This document shows, piece after piece, positions 12,868 to 24,647 of a stretch of DNA of 64,000 nt. Made by a program: the position numbers and the translations under genes. Origin of the DNA: Pilaira anomala (lineage: Eukaryota > Mucoromycota > Mucoromycetes > Mucorales > Mucoraceae). Location of the stretch: NCBI GenBank assembly GCA_025716855.1, contig JAIXMQ010000020.1:248001-312000 (forward strand). Direction: 5' to 3'. Under the pieces are notes generated by a model. That model made no database searches and was not told where the DNA came from. It was given only the letters and a program-made list of their open reading frames with translations. Position 1 is the stretch's first letter. Every line of letters starts with the position of its first letter.

Positions 12868-13233
12868 GTTTTTTTAAAAGAAAGAGCAAAGTTTCTGTCT
12901 TTTTTTTTCAAACCCGAATAAATCCTTTTTATATTGTGGCTTGTAGACTGTGGTTGTATTTTGGAAAAGGAAATTCATGCTTTGATCTTTCAAACTATAA
13001 CGAACTCGTAGATTTTCCATACGACCTTTAATATGAGGATAATAATTCTAAGTTCTCATGTTTAATATATAAATTAATCTAAAGCAGTAAAAAATAAAAA
13101 AATCTTTCTGTGTAAAAGAAGAAAAGTTGCATATTGCATTTATAATAACCTTTGTGAATAATGATAAATAAATATTATTTTTATTAAATTATTTGAATGA
13201 AGATTAAAAATCAGTTGAATGGATACTACAAAG
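12868..13233. other. intergenic, ELP2 upstream and phosphatase 3' flank
   Basis: 366 bp between the stop of the alkaline phosphatase and the start of ELP2, both on the minus strand. It is AT-rich, with a T-run near 12900 and AATAAA-like hexamers. No gene is seen. Confidence 0.6.
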
Positions 13234-15451
13234 CTACTCATGCTTGCTAGGATGTTGAATATCCATGGCTTCAGCAATCTTGAAAAAGACTTCCCAGTTC
13301 TCATAAGTTTTCTTGAAAAGATCCGAGCTAGGGCCATTAGCATACATAAATACATCGCTCATGCTATGTGTTCCTTGCTTTTCGGGGATAGGCAAATTCG
13401 ATTCGTAATGAAGACCATGACCATACTTACCAGCAGAGTCCTTAGGATTTGATATAAAAATACCATCTTTACCAGCTACAGCAGGAAGACGAGGGCCATT
13501 GGTAGTTGTTTGAAATGATTCATGTCTATCAGGAGAATTGGCAGTTCCAGCAGCCAAGACGACCTTTGGGAACCAATTGTCAGGGAATCCGTCGCCATTA
13601 TTATCAAAGTATCCAGGCCAACCAGCTTGTTCATAGACACCAATTGAGTTACGCATATCATTTTTATCATCATGAGACATCATATAATTAGAATCCACAG
13701 AGCCATAAATATCAAAAGAATGAGAATGATCTGCAGTTAAAAGAATTAAGGTATCTTCATATTGATCATTCTTCTTGAGCCAGGTAATTGTGTTCTTAAT
13801 AGTCACGTCCAATTCAATTAATTCAGCATAAGCACGAGCGAAATCGAACGTATGTAATTTCTTATCAACAGAAGCAGCTTCTGACATCAAAAAGAATCCG
13901 TCCTTTCCACCACGTTTCTTCAGGACCTCTAAAGCAGAAAGAGTCATATCGGATAATCCAGGTTGGTCCGAACCTAATGCATCTTTACCGTTTAAGCTGG
14001 GATGTGCTTTATTACCCACTGTGTTGTTGACAAACAAGTTTCGCTCAAACCAGACATCCAAGTTACCAGTACGGAAGACACCTAAAAGCTTGTCATCTTT
14101 CTTCTTGTTAGCAAGTAAGGACTTCTTGTCCATGACAACATTATAACCTGATTTTTGAAATATATCATAATAGTTCTTTTGATTAAGTGCCTGAGGACCC
14201 GTAAAGTATTCAGCACCACCTGCCAACCAAACATCAGGCATAACTAATTTAAGAGTAAAAGATTAAATATTTTATACATCTAAACCTTTATATATAACTT
14301 ACCAGCATCTGTCCAATTTCCAACACCATGTAAAATTTGATCAGTAATTTCAGCTGAAGTAGATCGAAGACGAGTATGACTTGTAAAAGCTGAGGGTGTA
14401 GCGTCTTGGCCATATGCAGTAGATACAATACCAATTGCCTTCTTGGGTTGACGACGACGAATGAGTTCGGTTAAGAGCTCAACTTTTGGATCATCAAAGG
14501 GGTCTTTAGATGAATCAGCATAGACACCCAAACAATTGACAGAGGCCTTATGACCTGTAGCATAAGAAGATGCGGAGTTGGCAGAATCAGTGATTAATGA
14601 ATCAATAGAGTTGGTGATTACATGACCGAGTTGATCAAAGTCTTCAAAAGTGAGTAATTTATCGTATTTACCAGAGGTATGCTTACGAGCAATAGCACGA
14701 GCAGCTGTAACCATCTAAACATAAAAAACAAAATCAATATATAATTTTTTGTAACTGAAGATTGTTTTTCTTTCTCAATACTTACACCAACATTAGTACC
14801 GTCAGAAATAAATAGAATCACATTCTTTGCTTTCTTCTTGGGTTTCTTGGGCTCAACAATAGTATACTTTGCAGAATAAGAGCTCTTATTAGGACCATAC
14901 TGTACTTGCACTTCATAATCACCAGGTGCTATAATCTTTAATTTTCTCCAAGCGCGAGAAGCAACAGCTACTTCAACAGGTTTGTTGGTATTGTTAAGGT
15001 ACTCTGAGAATTGAGTCTCAATGGAATCAACCCAATTGAACGTCCAGTTTTCAATCTCGGGTTGACTAGTTTTGAAGAACTTGTTGATATCAACCCAATT
15101 ACCACGATCCTTTCTGATGACTGTCTTGAATTCGGTGTAAGGGGCAGGTGTAGGCTTAGACGTGTCTTTGTCATATGCATGAAGTTCAACTCTCAAATCA
15201 AAGTAAGCGCCAGGAAGGAAAGTAGAGCTATATATAAAATAAGAGTAAATATTTTGAAGATGAAATTAAATGTATAAGGTGAACACATACACATCTGGAG
15301 GGAAAATACAAGCATGAGGATCAGGACAAGCACCAAGTCTTGGATATTGGCCTTCTGGATCTGCAGGTCTTGAAGAAGAAATTTTAGAGCCGGCTAAAAC
15401 TGTAGTGGCTGCAGTTGCCAAAGAAAAGAAAGTAATTGCGATTCCCTTCAT
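13234..15451 (-). CDS. secreted alkaline phosphatase with N-terminal extension
   Basis: Four exons: 15451-15291, 15227-14786, 14714-14303, 14243-13234; 674 residues. An N-terminal signal peptide (MKGIAITFFSLATAATTVLAG) suggests secretion or a wall location. After about 170 residues of unassigned, probably beta-rich sequence comes the PhoA-type core: NVILFISDG (first metal Asp, about residue 196), LITDSANSASSYATG with the nucleophilic Ser at about residue 245, LTADHSHSFD (metal-binding Asp and His), and YGHGLHY followed by GTHSMSDVFMYANGP with the late active-site His. These are the family's zinc/magnesium ligands in the right order. The enzyme hydrolyses phosphomonoesters. The core matches the roughly 450-residue family length, so the N-terminal block is an addition. 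There is no clear GPI or membrane anchor at the C-terminus. Confidence 0.92.
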
Positions 15452-16411
15452 TTTTATTTATTTGATAAGAATAAAGAAGAGAAAATATAACATAATATTG
15501 AGCCTTTTATATCTCTTTTTTTTTTTTTGTACATTATACACTAGTTATTGAAGGTGATTTTAATCCATTGTATTTTTGACCATACATTTGTTCACGTTGG
15601 ATTATTCGTTGTTTCACTTATCGTGCTACAAATTGTAAAAAGACTAAATCATTACTATCATAATTTGGTATTACCTTTCCTCTTGTTAAGTGTATTATAG
15701 CAATCATATATACAATAGCTATTAAAAAAAATGCCATAAAATTAAACTTTACTTATAAAAGATTACGTATTATGTTCTTCTTTCTCAAATGCATGTATTA
15801 TCACTTTAAAGAAAATATGAAAGAGATTTGTTTCTGTGTAGCACTTTGAATCTTTGGATTTCGCACGTGTGTGTTAGAAAACGTATCAGTTTAATTATTT
15901 AATGTTGCATTAAATTTTTTTGAAACTCTGATATCTTTTTTTTTATTATATATTGTGTTCATATCATTTACATACTCAAGAAAAACCCCTTTCCAAAAAG
16001 AAACGTATTGAAAATATTCAAGGGCATAAATCGTTTTGTTGATCATTAGTTCGAATAAATGCATACAAATGCAAATAAACAAAGTCGATCATTATTCTTT
16101 TTTAAATATTTAATATATATTATTTACGTCAATACTTTAAAATATACAATCTTGAATAAAAGATGGTGTTCTTTTCCGCTATCGGATTTCTAATGGCTTC
16201 TCTTCAACTGAAGACTTTGCTTCATCGCACGTGGGCCAATGATAAACATTTTTTATATATTTCTTGTCGTACACAGAGTTAGAATTTTTCCATTAACCCG
16301 AAAAAATTAGCAGTTATACCTATGTACGGTAATAAAATGCTCGATCATATAATTTATTTATTTTTATTTTGTTAGTTATGTATATAGTATAAGTTTTATA
16401 ATAGGCTGTTG
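15452..16411. other. gene-free interval
   Basis: 960 bp, AT-rich. It includes the upstream region of the phosphatase (T-run near 15520, TATA-like AT stretches) and the 3' flank of the membrane-protein gene. No coding or RNA feature is seen. Confidence 0.6.
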
Positions 16412-17801
<1,390 letters not shown>

Positions 17802-17966
17802 TTTGATATAAAATAAAATAAAATAAGGTACAGGAAAAAGCGTGAAAAAAAAAATACAAATAAAAAAAAAAAAAGATATGCATTTTTATTGTAAACAATC
17901 AATGTCTAAAAATGGTGATCAAAAATACAACAAATACCTAAAATAGCCAAAGCTTTTTTTTTTTTC

Positions 17967-18678
17967 TTATTGAAAAGTGTTTTGTACATGTTGACGAATA
18001 GTTGCTAAAGGGTTTTCTTTGAAAGCACTATGTTGCATAACTTTTTGCATACGAAGAATTTCTTGCATTCTAGTAACAATAATAAGTATCTATCATCATT
18101 TAACTACTCTCTTTAAAACTTACTCTGCGTGTTTCTTGGCTTTCTTTGATCTGATCTTGTTTGTAGGTATGGCAGGTTCTTTCACTTGCTCAAGTTTCTT
18201 GGCGTGTGTTGCCTGACTAGCAAATTCTGACTTGGGTTTAATTTCAATCGTTTCTAAAATATCGTGGAAACTACTCAAATCGGCCTTGAGTCCATTCTTT
18301 TTTCTGTTCTCCTTCTTCTTTTGCTTCTTCTTCAATGCATAAGCACTGTCAAGTTCTATATATAAATATGGTTAAAATACAAGCTTTTTTTTTCACTTGA
18401 ATAACTTTTCAAACATACTTTCAAGCCAAGCTTCATGGCGAGCTTTCTTTTTATAATCTTTTTTAGCAGCTTCAAAGTTATGAGCAGGTTCAGTCTACCC
18501 ATAATAATAAAAGGTTAATAACAGGATCGATCGGGAAAAAAAAAGTGTTGATTCATACAGTAATTTCATCGCCTTTGGTGACAATTTTTTCGAGCACTTC
18601 CTTTTCTGGTACGGCAAACTTTCGTTGACGTAAAGGAGTGTCAACCTTCTTTGATCTACTTTTGGAGGCTTTAGGCAT
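17967..18678 (-). CDS. SLX9: ribosome biogenesis protein SLX9
   Basis: Four exons: 18678-18559, 18494-18419, 18355-18124, 18069-17967; 176 residues with closed phases. The protein is small and very basic: MPKASKSRSKKVDTPLRQR at the N-terminus, a KKKARHEAWLEKLDSAYALKKK segment, DLSSFHDILETIE in the middle, KKAKKHAE near the end, and a terminal NPLATIRQHVQNT. That order (basic head, K-rich middle, conserved NP-x-x-x-I-R-x-H tail) is the SLX9/FAM207A pattern. The yeast protein binds pre-40S particles and helps their processing and export. The promoter is shared with the TMBIM gene 135 bp away. Confidence 0.82.
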
Positions 18679-18813
18679 TGTTTTAAAATAAAAGTGAAAT
18701 AACTTTTTTCTCTCTTTTTTTTTAAAAAAAAAAGACAACTTGTGACTTCTGGCTGTCCGTGTATTTCCAATAATGCTGAGCCTTTCAGTTCCCTTTTTAT
18801 TTTATTGAACATC
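18679..18813. promoter_or_regulatory. short bidirectional promoter, SLX9 / TMBIM
   Basis: Only 135 bp separate the outward-facing start codons. The interval contains a T/A run around 18717-18733 and a moderately GC-rich centre. In-frame codons upstream of the TMBIM start (from 18742) are open, so a longer N-terminus for that protein cannot be excluded. Confidence 0.5.
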
Positions 18814-19836
18814 ATGTTTAAGAATACACCTCAAAGTCAAGGTTACGAACAGGCTCCTCCTCCATATGAATCAGAGTCTAGTAGACCGTTTTTGTCTAAT
18901 GAGGAAGATGAGGAAGTAGGTCACGACATGTTTAAAGTAACTGTTGCAAACAGTAGTGTGGAAATTAGAATGCGTATGTAAAACAACAATATATTAAAGA
19001 GGAAGCTGAAAACTAATATGTATCACACAGAATTCGTCAGAAAAGTCTATTCTATCTTGACCGCACAAATTCTAGGAACAGTTATTATGTCTTCTGTGTA
19101 TATGACTCAAGAAGGCGTAAAGAATTGGGTTCAAACCAAGTATGCGTAATAAGTTACAAAAGCATGAAGAAAATACTAAGCCGAATTCTTTTTTTTTTTT
19201 TTTATATATAGTCCTTGGATGCTTATGGTATCTATGTTTGGTTCCTTAGGTGTGCTTTTTGCACTGATGTGGAAAGCGCGTTCTGCACCATTAAATTATT
19301 ATCTTTTGGCTTTATTCACTTTACTCGAAAGTCATATGGTGGGAACAATTGGTAAAAGAAATATACATTTAATGAATGCGCTTTATTTTATCTTTAACGT
19401 TATATATGTTAGTTACATTCTATGATAAAGGAGTTGTTATTCAAGCTCTGCTTATTACATGTGGTGTATTTTTTATCTTGACCTTATTTACCTTACAGTC
19501 CAAGTGGGATTTTAGTGGAATGGGTCCAATGTAAGCAAAAAAAAAAATCATTAAATTCCTGCATGAAAATTAAACTTTTTTTTTTTTAGATTATTTGCTG
19601 GTCTGTTTGTTCTCTTCATTGCTGGAATGATTCTGCCTTTCTCTGAAGGAGTTGAGTTACCATTAGCCTTTGCTGGTGTTATTATTTTTTCAGGCTACAT
19701 TATTTTTGATACTTATTTAATCTTTAATCGTTATTCTCCTGAGGATTATATCATGGCATCCACCAGTTTATACCTTGACATGATCAATCTGTTCCTTCGT
19801 GTTCTTCAAATTATGAACGCTTCTTCGAGAAATTAA
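18814..19836 (+). CDS. Bax inhibitor-1 / TMBIM (LFG) family membrane protein
   Basis: Five exons: 18814-18973, 19031-19139, 19212-19351, 19413-19530, 19590-19836; 257 residues, all phases closed. A Pro/Tyr-rich cytosolic head (QAPPPYESES) precedes the family signature R-x-F-V-R-K-V-Y-x-I-L-x-x-Q (here MQFVRKVYSILTAQI). About seven hydrophobic segments follow, including LMVSMFGSLGVLFALMW and LFAGLFVLFIAGMI. The C-terminal GYIIFDTYLIFNRYSPEDYI contains the Asp pair of the pH-sensitive cation site known in this family. Members act in ER/Golgi membranes on calcium leak and cell death. The length is typical. The start chosen is the ATG directly before the hydrophilic head. Confidence 0.93.
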
Positions 19837-19990
19837 AAGTTTATACCATTATTCTTTCAAATAAAAAATAAAATCTAGTTTTTATATTTGACATTTTAAA
19901 GTTCTCAAGATATTTCTTTTGTGTTTTAATATTAGCATATATATAACCTATTCCATATTATGACCCATATATGCATTAGTTTTAATGGAC

Positions 19991-20342
19991 TACAGTGCAT
20001 CTATTCTTAGTGTGAACTGATATAATGTGAATATATATATATTTTTTTTTTGAATCAAAAGAAGTTAATCATGTGACCTTAAGGTTTGGAGAACTTCTTC
20101 AATCCCAATTCTGTAGATGTCCATATCTAAAGCATCTTCCGATGTAACATTTTTTGCAATATAATTGGCTGTTACTGCTTTGATATGAGTCGACCCTGCT
20201 ATTAAGTCGATATTTTATCAACTTATTTTGATTTTTTTTTTATCAAAATCAGGTTTAATTTAATAGATCAATATTCATTCTAAATGATTAAATTACTTTT
20301 TTTGATAGGACTAAAAATTTTTGATAGAATAGATGCACTGTA
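19991..20342. mobile_element. 352-bp TA-flanked inverted-repeat element (Tc1/mariner-type MITE)
   Basis: The element begins at 19991 with TACAGTGCATCTATTCT and ends at 20342 with its exact reverse complement, a perfect 17-bp terminal inverted repeat including the TA. Flanking TA and a CAGT start are typical of Tc1/mariner ends. The interior has no transposase gene, only AT-rich sequence and a minus-strand open segment (20065-20198). The size, ends and lack of a transposase fit a non-autonomous element. Confidence 0.8.
20065..20198 (-). pseudogene. exon-like coding remnant inside the inverted-repeat element
   Basis: On the minus strand an AG acceptor (end of TTAATAG) is followed by about 44 clean codons ending in a TAA at 20065, with ordinary amino-acid composition (for example AVTANYIAKN and DMDIYRIGIEEVLQTLRSHD). 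No upstream exon or start codon is visible before the element ends. It may be the last exon of the parent transposase or a captured host exon; I do not recognise the protein. Confidence 0.45.
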
Positions 20343-20491
20343 TCAGTAAAAAAATTTTTTTTTTGTATGATAAGTGTAACATTTATGAAAGGCGTCAAAG
20401 ATATGCTCTATGATTTTTATTATATAAACCTTTACTTTTTTTTTTTCTTTTTTCTTCATTTTCTTTTTCCTTTATTTTCTCTCTCCATAAA

Positions 20492-21201
20492 ATGCTTCGC
20501 CTGCTCTGTTACTTAGTTTCAGCTATTAGCCTTGTTCTTCGTAAGTATATCCGTAGTAGTAACCATATATTTCATGTATAAGTTTATACTGATTGCATTT
20601 TTTTTTTTTATATTTCTATAGCCCCCGTTTCCTTCTTCTTTGAGGATTTTAAAGTTACTCATTGTAACTTTGTTTTAAAATTGACACGGTCCCTGCTTGG
20701 GTACAAGAAGCCTCTTCTGCCGAGGTTTGTAAGGCTCCCTCATTGATAGCTTTGTTCAAAGAAGCATCCGCCCCGGACGTTTGTTGGAAGAAGGAGCAGC
20801 CAAAAGCTCTCTTTGTTTTAAAAGATCCCTCTACTGAAATCTTTGTATTAAATAAGCCAACCTTTCCTGTCCTTCCTGTTTGTCCTATCTCTGTTGGCAC
20901 TTGTAAGTCTATTCTGGTGATAGACTTGTTATTAAAAGAACCTGTTTGTTGTCCTCCTGCCTTTCCTTTCTGTCTTCTTCCCGCTTTCTCCCTCCCTCCT
21001 CACACCTTGAAGCCGGACTTGATCCCAACAGGTAAGCCTTTTACTATGGTGGTAAAAGGCTTGTTCCATGACCTGTTGGTTGTCTCAAAAAAATTGTTTT
21101 TGTATCACGGTTATCTTTATAACCGTTGTTCCCTAACAATTTTTGTAATAATCTTGTATATCACTTTGGTGAGACCAAGAGCAAGCAGGTATAAAACGTG
21201 A
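20492..21201 (+). pseudogene. secreted-protein locus with an apparent single-base frameshift
   Basis: Exon 1 (20492-20540) encodes a hydrophobic signal-like start, MLRLLCYLVSAISLVL, then a GT..AG intron to 20622. Exon 2 reads PPVSFFFEDFKVTHCNF and stops at 20746. A second frame, open from about 20665 to 21201, carries on with a Cys/Pro-rich sequence (SSAEVCKAPS, APDVCWKKEQ, PVCPISVGTC, EPVCCPPAFPFC). The switch falls around 20675-20690, beside a TTTTAAAA run. This is either a real frameshift, programmed shifting, or a base-calling error. Upstream are a TATA-like TATATAA (near 20423) and a CT-rich leader, so it is probably transcribed. The last ~55 codons run through strong hairpins and may be non-coding (a GTAAGC donor lies at 21032). 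No family is recognised. Confidence 0.5.
20647..21175 (+). repeat. cluster of perfect hairpins
   Basis: Several short inverted repeats lie close together: 20651-20658 / 20664-20671 (8-bp stem, 5-nt loop), 20706-20710 / 20714-20718, 20905-20912 / 20920-20927 (8 bp, loop TCTGGTG), 21034-21044 / 21052-21062 (11 bp, loop TATGGTG) extended by 21025-21033 / 21071-21079 (9 bp), 21107-21114 / 21119-21126 (8 bp) nested in 21089-21097 / 21136-21144 (9 bp) and 21082-21087 / 21170-21175 (6 bp). The same kind of density is not apparent in neighbouring genes. Confidence 0.75.
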
Positions 21202-21899
21202 TGTAGATATTCGGTTTGTTAAATAATAATAATAATAATAAATTAATTGTCTAAAAAAAACTATTTTGTGCCATAAAAGATTCTTTTACATCTTTTGTCT
21301 TCTGGTGAATAAACATGTTTCAAATAAGTCTTTAATAGATGCCTTGAATTTCGAGTAAATATAATATTACACTGAATTTTACCTATTATCTTATTTAATT
21401 ATCTATTGTCCTCAACGACCATCCTTCTCAACGACGATGCTTCTTGACGAGGATGCTCCTTTAAAAACTCGGTTTTGGTAAAAATATTAAAAATTAGAAA
21501 ACATATAAATACCTTTAAAAAATATCAAACTAAATAAAAATCAATTCACTATTTTGTAACAATTAAAACCTTTATTCTTCTTTATACTTAAAGACCTTAT
21601 CTTTTGATTTAATAATATCTTATTTTATTTCTTACATTTGGATTCCCTTGGATATTAAACTCTCCATTGTATTTTACTTTTAAAAACTCTATTTTCTTAT
21701 TTTTACTTTACTTTATCAAGTCGTTCTACTTGTCAACAAGAACTGGTGCTCACGAAACTCTTTTTATATTTATCGAACTTCTTTTTCTTTAACCACGAAC
21801 AAACTACTTTTATCAAAGTAGCAGCTTTCCAACACTTTCGAAGTAAAAAAGGAAAATCATCATGTCTACACGCACTATTTTTCCGAGTGAAAACAAAAG
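21202..21899. other. gene-free AT-rich interval
   Basis: About 700 bp with (AAT)n near 21224-21240 and a small GC-richer patch at about 21410-21460 holding near-repeats of CTCAACGAC-CATC / GATGC. Nothing else is supported. Confidence 0.6.
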
Positions 21900-21982
21900 T
21901 GAAAAGAGTGGGATTTGAACCCACGCCTCCGAAGAGATCACGACCTTAACGTGACGCCTTAGACCAACTCGGCCATCTTTCC
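21900..21982 (-). tRNA. tRNA-Leu (anticodon AAG)
   Basis: Read on the minus strand, the sequence starts GGAAAGATGGCCGAG, has a D-arm A-box TGGCCGAGTTGG, and an anticodon stem TCACG/CGTGA closing the loop TTAAGGT, hence anticodon AAG (Leu). A variable arm with an internal CTTC loop (type II tRNA, as leucine tRNAs have) follows, then the B-box GGTTCAAATCC and acceptor strand TCTTTTC pairing with GGAAAGA through one G-U. The discriminator is A. No intron is present. Confidence 0.95.
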
Positions 21983-22838
21983 TTATGATGAAAGAGTCCA
22001 AAATATTGTATATATTCACAAAAATAATATTTTTGTCACGTGATATAAACGTGATATACACGTGATAATATCTGGTTTATACTACTTTGATTGGCTCAAC
22101 TGTCCTGAGAGTTGGTCGTTTTCTTTGCACTTTTACTATTGAAACTTATCATCATAAAAGAATATCATAAAAATAGTTTTTATCTTTTCTTGGTCATTTT
22201 CTTTACAACAAACGTCTTTAAATTTTTGCTGCATTGGAGAAAAGATAAAATCAAATAACTTTTTTCATTTATTCATCAAATTTTATTCCTCACTCAGTAA
22301 TCACTTTGAATATTTGTTAACACTTCAACTCCTGATAAATGGATTTATTATTATGTTTTTTGTAGTTTAAAAGAATGTAAAAAACTGGATATCAGAATAT
22401 TTAGCATTAATGTGACACGAAATGTAGCTTCAAAATATGAGATGAAAAAAAACGATTGAAGTAAAGTGGCTAAAATCAAAACTGTACACTTCTTGTGTTT
22501 CAAACGAAGTTATTAGATGTTTCACCGGCACCATGAAATAAAATTTAAAGACTGAATGTAGAAAAAAGAAGAATAAAACTATCCGTGCTCGATTTTATCG
22601 TTTTACACAACACAATTCTGCTAATGCAGGAAGTTGAATATAAATTTTATCGGGATTTCTTTACCTCAATCCGTGTAACATGTTTTACTAGAAATATTCT
22701 AAAATAAAGGGAATATGTCAAAATAAAGAAGATCCTAAAAATCGGGAGCAAAAAAAAACAAAACGTCATGGGCTGTTTTTTAACTTGTTTCGGGTCAAAA
22801 GTAAACTTTTTTTCTCTTTCTTTCTTTCATTTACAGCA
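21983..22838. other. upstream region of the EHD gene, no gene seen
   Basis: About 850 bp. Near 22037-22065 there are three closely spaced CGTGATAT-type repeats (direct and inverted CACGTG-like). Just before the EHD start a T-rich stretch ending TTTACAG (22836) looks like the acceptor of a 5'-UTR intron. Confidence 0.5.
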
Positions 22839-24589
22839 ATGTTCAAACACGGCAAAAAAGAGAAACGAGAGATGTCAGGAAAACAGTCTTCTTCAGCTAA
22901 TTGGGGTGACGATGAGTATGCTCAAGTAGTTGAAGGTGTCAAAAAAATTTATAGAACGAAAATAAGACCTCTGGAAGTCACTTATAATTTTGAAGGTAGA
23001 AAAAAAAAAAAAAAGAATATATTTTTTATTTTTTAAAGTAAGTATTTATTTGTTAACTTGATAGCAAACAGGATTTCATTCTGCTCCTTTGACAGATTCT
23101 GACATCGAAGCTAAACCTATTGTCTTATTATTGGGCCAGTATTCTACAGTAAATAATATATGATATGAATACAATTCTATAATTCTTAACATCTATACTT
23201 AATTTCATCTAGGGTAAAACAACGTTTATCCGTTATTTACTCGATAAAAAGTACCCTGGTGAACATATTGGTGTTGAACCAACTACCGATCGTTTTGTGG
23301 CTATTATGAACGGGCAAGAAGACCGAGTAATTCCTGGTAATGCAGCGGCTGTGAACCAAGAGTTGCCATTTCGTGGATTAAATCATTTTGGACAGGCGTT
23401 TCTTAACAGATTCCAAGTATCGCAGACACCTTCACCTGTTCTAGAAAATATGACAATTATCGATACACCTGGTATTTTGGCTGGTGATAAGCAACGTATA
23501 GAACGTGGGTATGATTTTACTCAAATTACGGAATGGTTTGCCCAACGCTCCGATTTAATTTTATTAATGTTTGATTCATACAAATTGGATATTTCAAATG
23601 AATTTAAAATGGCTATCCATAGTTTGAAAGGTCAGGAAGAAAAGATCCGAGTTGTACTGAATAAGTCGGATATGGTAAGCCAACAGCAATTGATGCGTGT
23701 TTATGGTGCTATGATGTGGTCACTCGGTAAAGTAGTTCAAACACCTGAAGTGATGCGCGTTTATTTAGCTTCGTTCTGGACCGAAAAACCTCCTAATTGT
23801 TTTGAAGATTGTCGTGACTTAATTGAAGCAGAATCGAGGGATCTGCTGATTGATTTGAAAGAATTAAGAAGAAATGCAGCTATTCGTAAAGTTAATGAGA
23901 TTGTCAAGCGAGCTCGTCTAGCTAGAGTTCATGCTATTATTATTGGTCACTTAAAAAAGGAGATGCCTTCCATGTTTGGCAAAAAGAAAAAGCAGCAAGC
24001 ATTATTAGCTAATTTGGAACAAGAGTTTATCAAAATTCAAAACAAGTATCACCTGCCAGCTGGTGACTTTCCTAACCCTGAAAAATTTAGACAAAGTTTA
24101 GCTCTTTATGATATGGACAAGTTTAAGTCATTGAAAGAAGATTTAATCGAAAGAGTGGACGAAGCACTTGCAGTTGATTTACCACAACTGATGTCGAAGT
24201 TTCCTATGGGTAACCCTGAATTAGAGAAGAGTCAATTGAACCCATTCGATGAAGGTCAAGCTAATAAGGAAGTGGTAATTAATGGTCAGTTACCGCCTGC
24301 TTTTTGGGATTTTAAAAGTCTGGATAAAGAGTCTTATATGCCTCTATTCCATTCTTTACATCCCAGAGATGGTGTAGTTCCTGGTGCTAGTGTCAAACCA
24401 ATTTTACTTGAAACGGGTATTCCCAACGAAATTCTTGCTGATATTTGGCGATTAGCAGATTGGGATAGTGATGGATATATGGATGCTGATCAATTTGGTG
24501 TTGCCATGCATCTCATAAAAGCTGTAGAATTAGGTGCAACTTTACCAGATAAGCTTCCCCCTTCTATGGTACCCAGCCGTAAAATTTAA
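22839..24589 (+). CDS. EHD: EH-domain-containing dynamin-like ATPase (EHD/RME-1)
   Basis: Three exons: 22839-22995, 23072-23148, 23213-24589; 536 residues, the usual length. The G-domain shows the P-loop GQYSTGKT (about residues 74-81, split by the second intron), the switch region EPTTDRF, DTPG (about 163) and NKSD (about 230). A helical stalk contains the basic KKEMPSMFGKKKK stretch used for membrane contact. The C-terminal ~95 residues form an EH domain with an EF-hand loop DWDSDGYMDADQF and the peptide-binding Trp in IWRLADW. EHD proteins oligomerise on tubular membranes and act in endocytic recycling. A second ATG (MSGKQ, 22873) could also serve as start. The 3' end meets YIPF6 58 bp away. 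Confidence 0.95.
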
Positions 24590-24647
24590 TTTTATTTATA
24601 TCATTATCATTTAACAATAATAGAATCGAGCTTGTTTTATTTCTACT

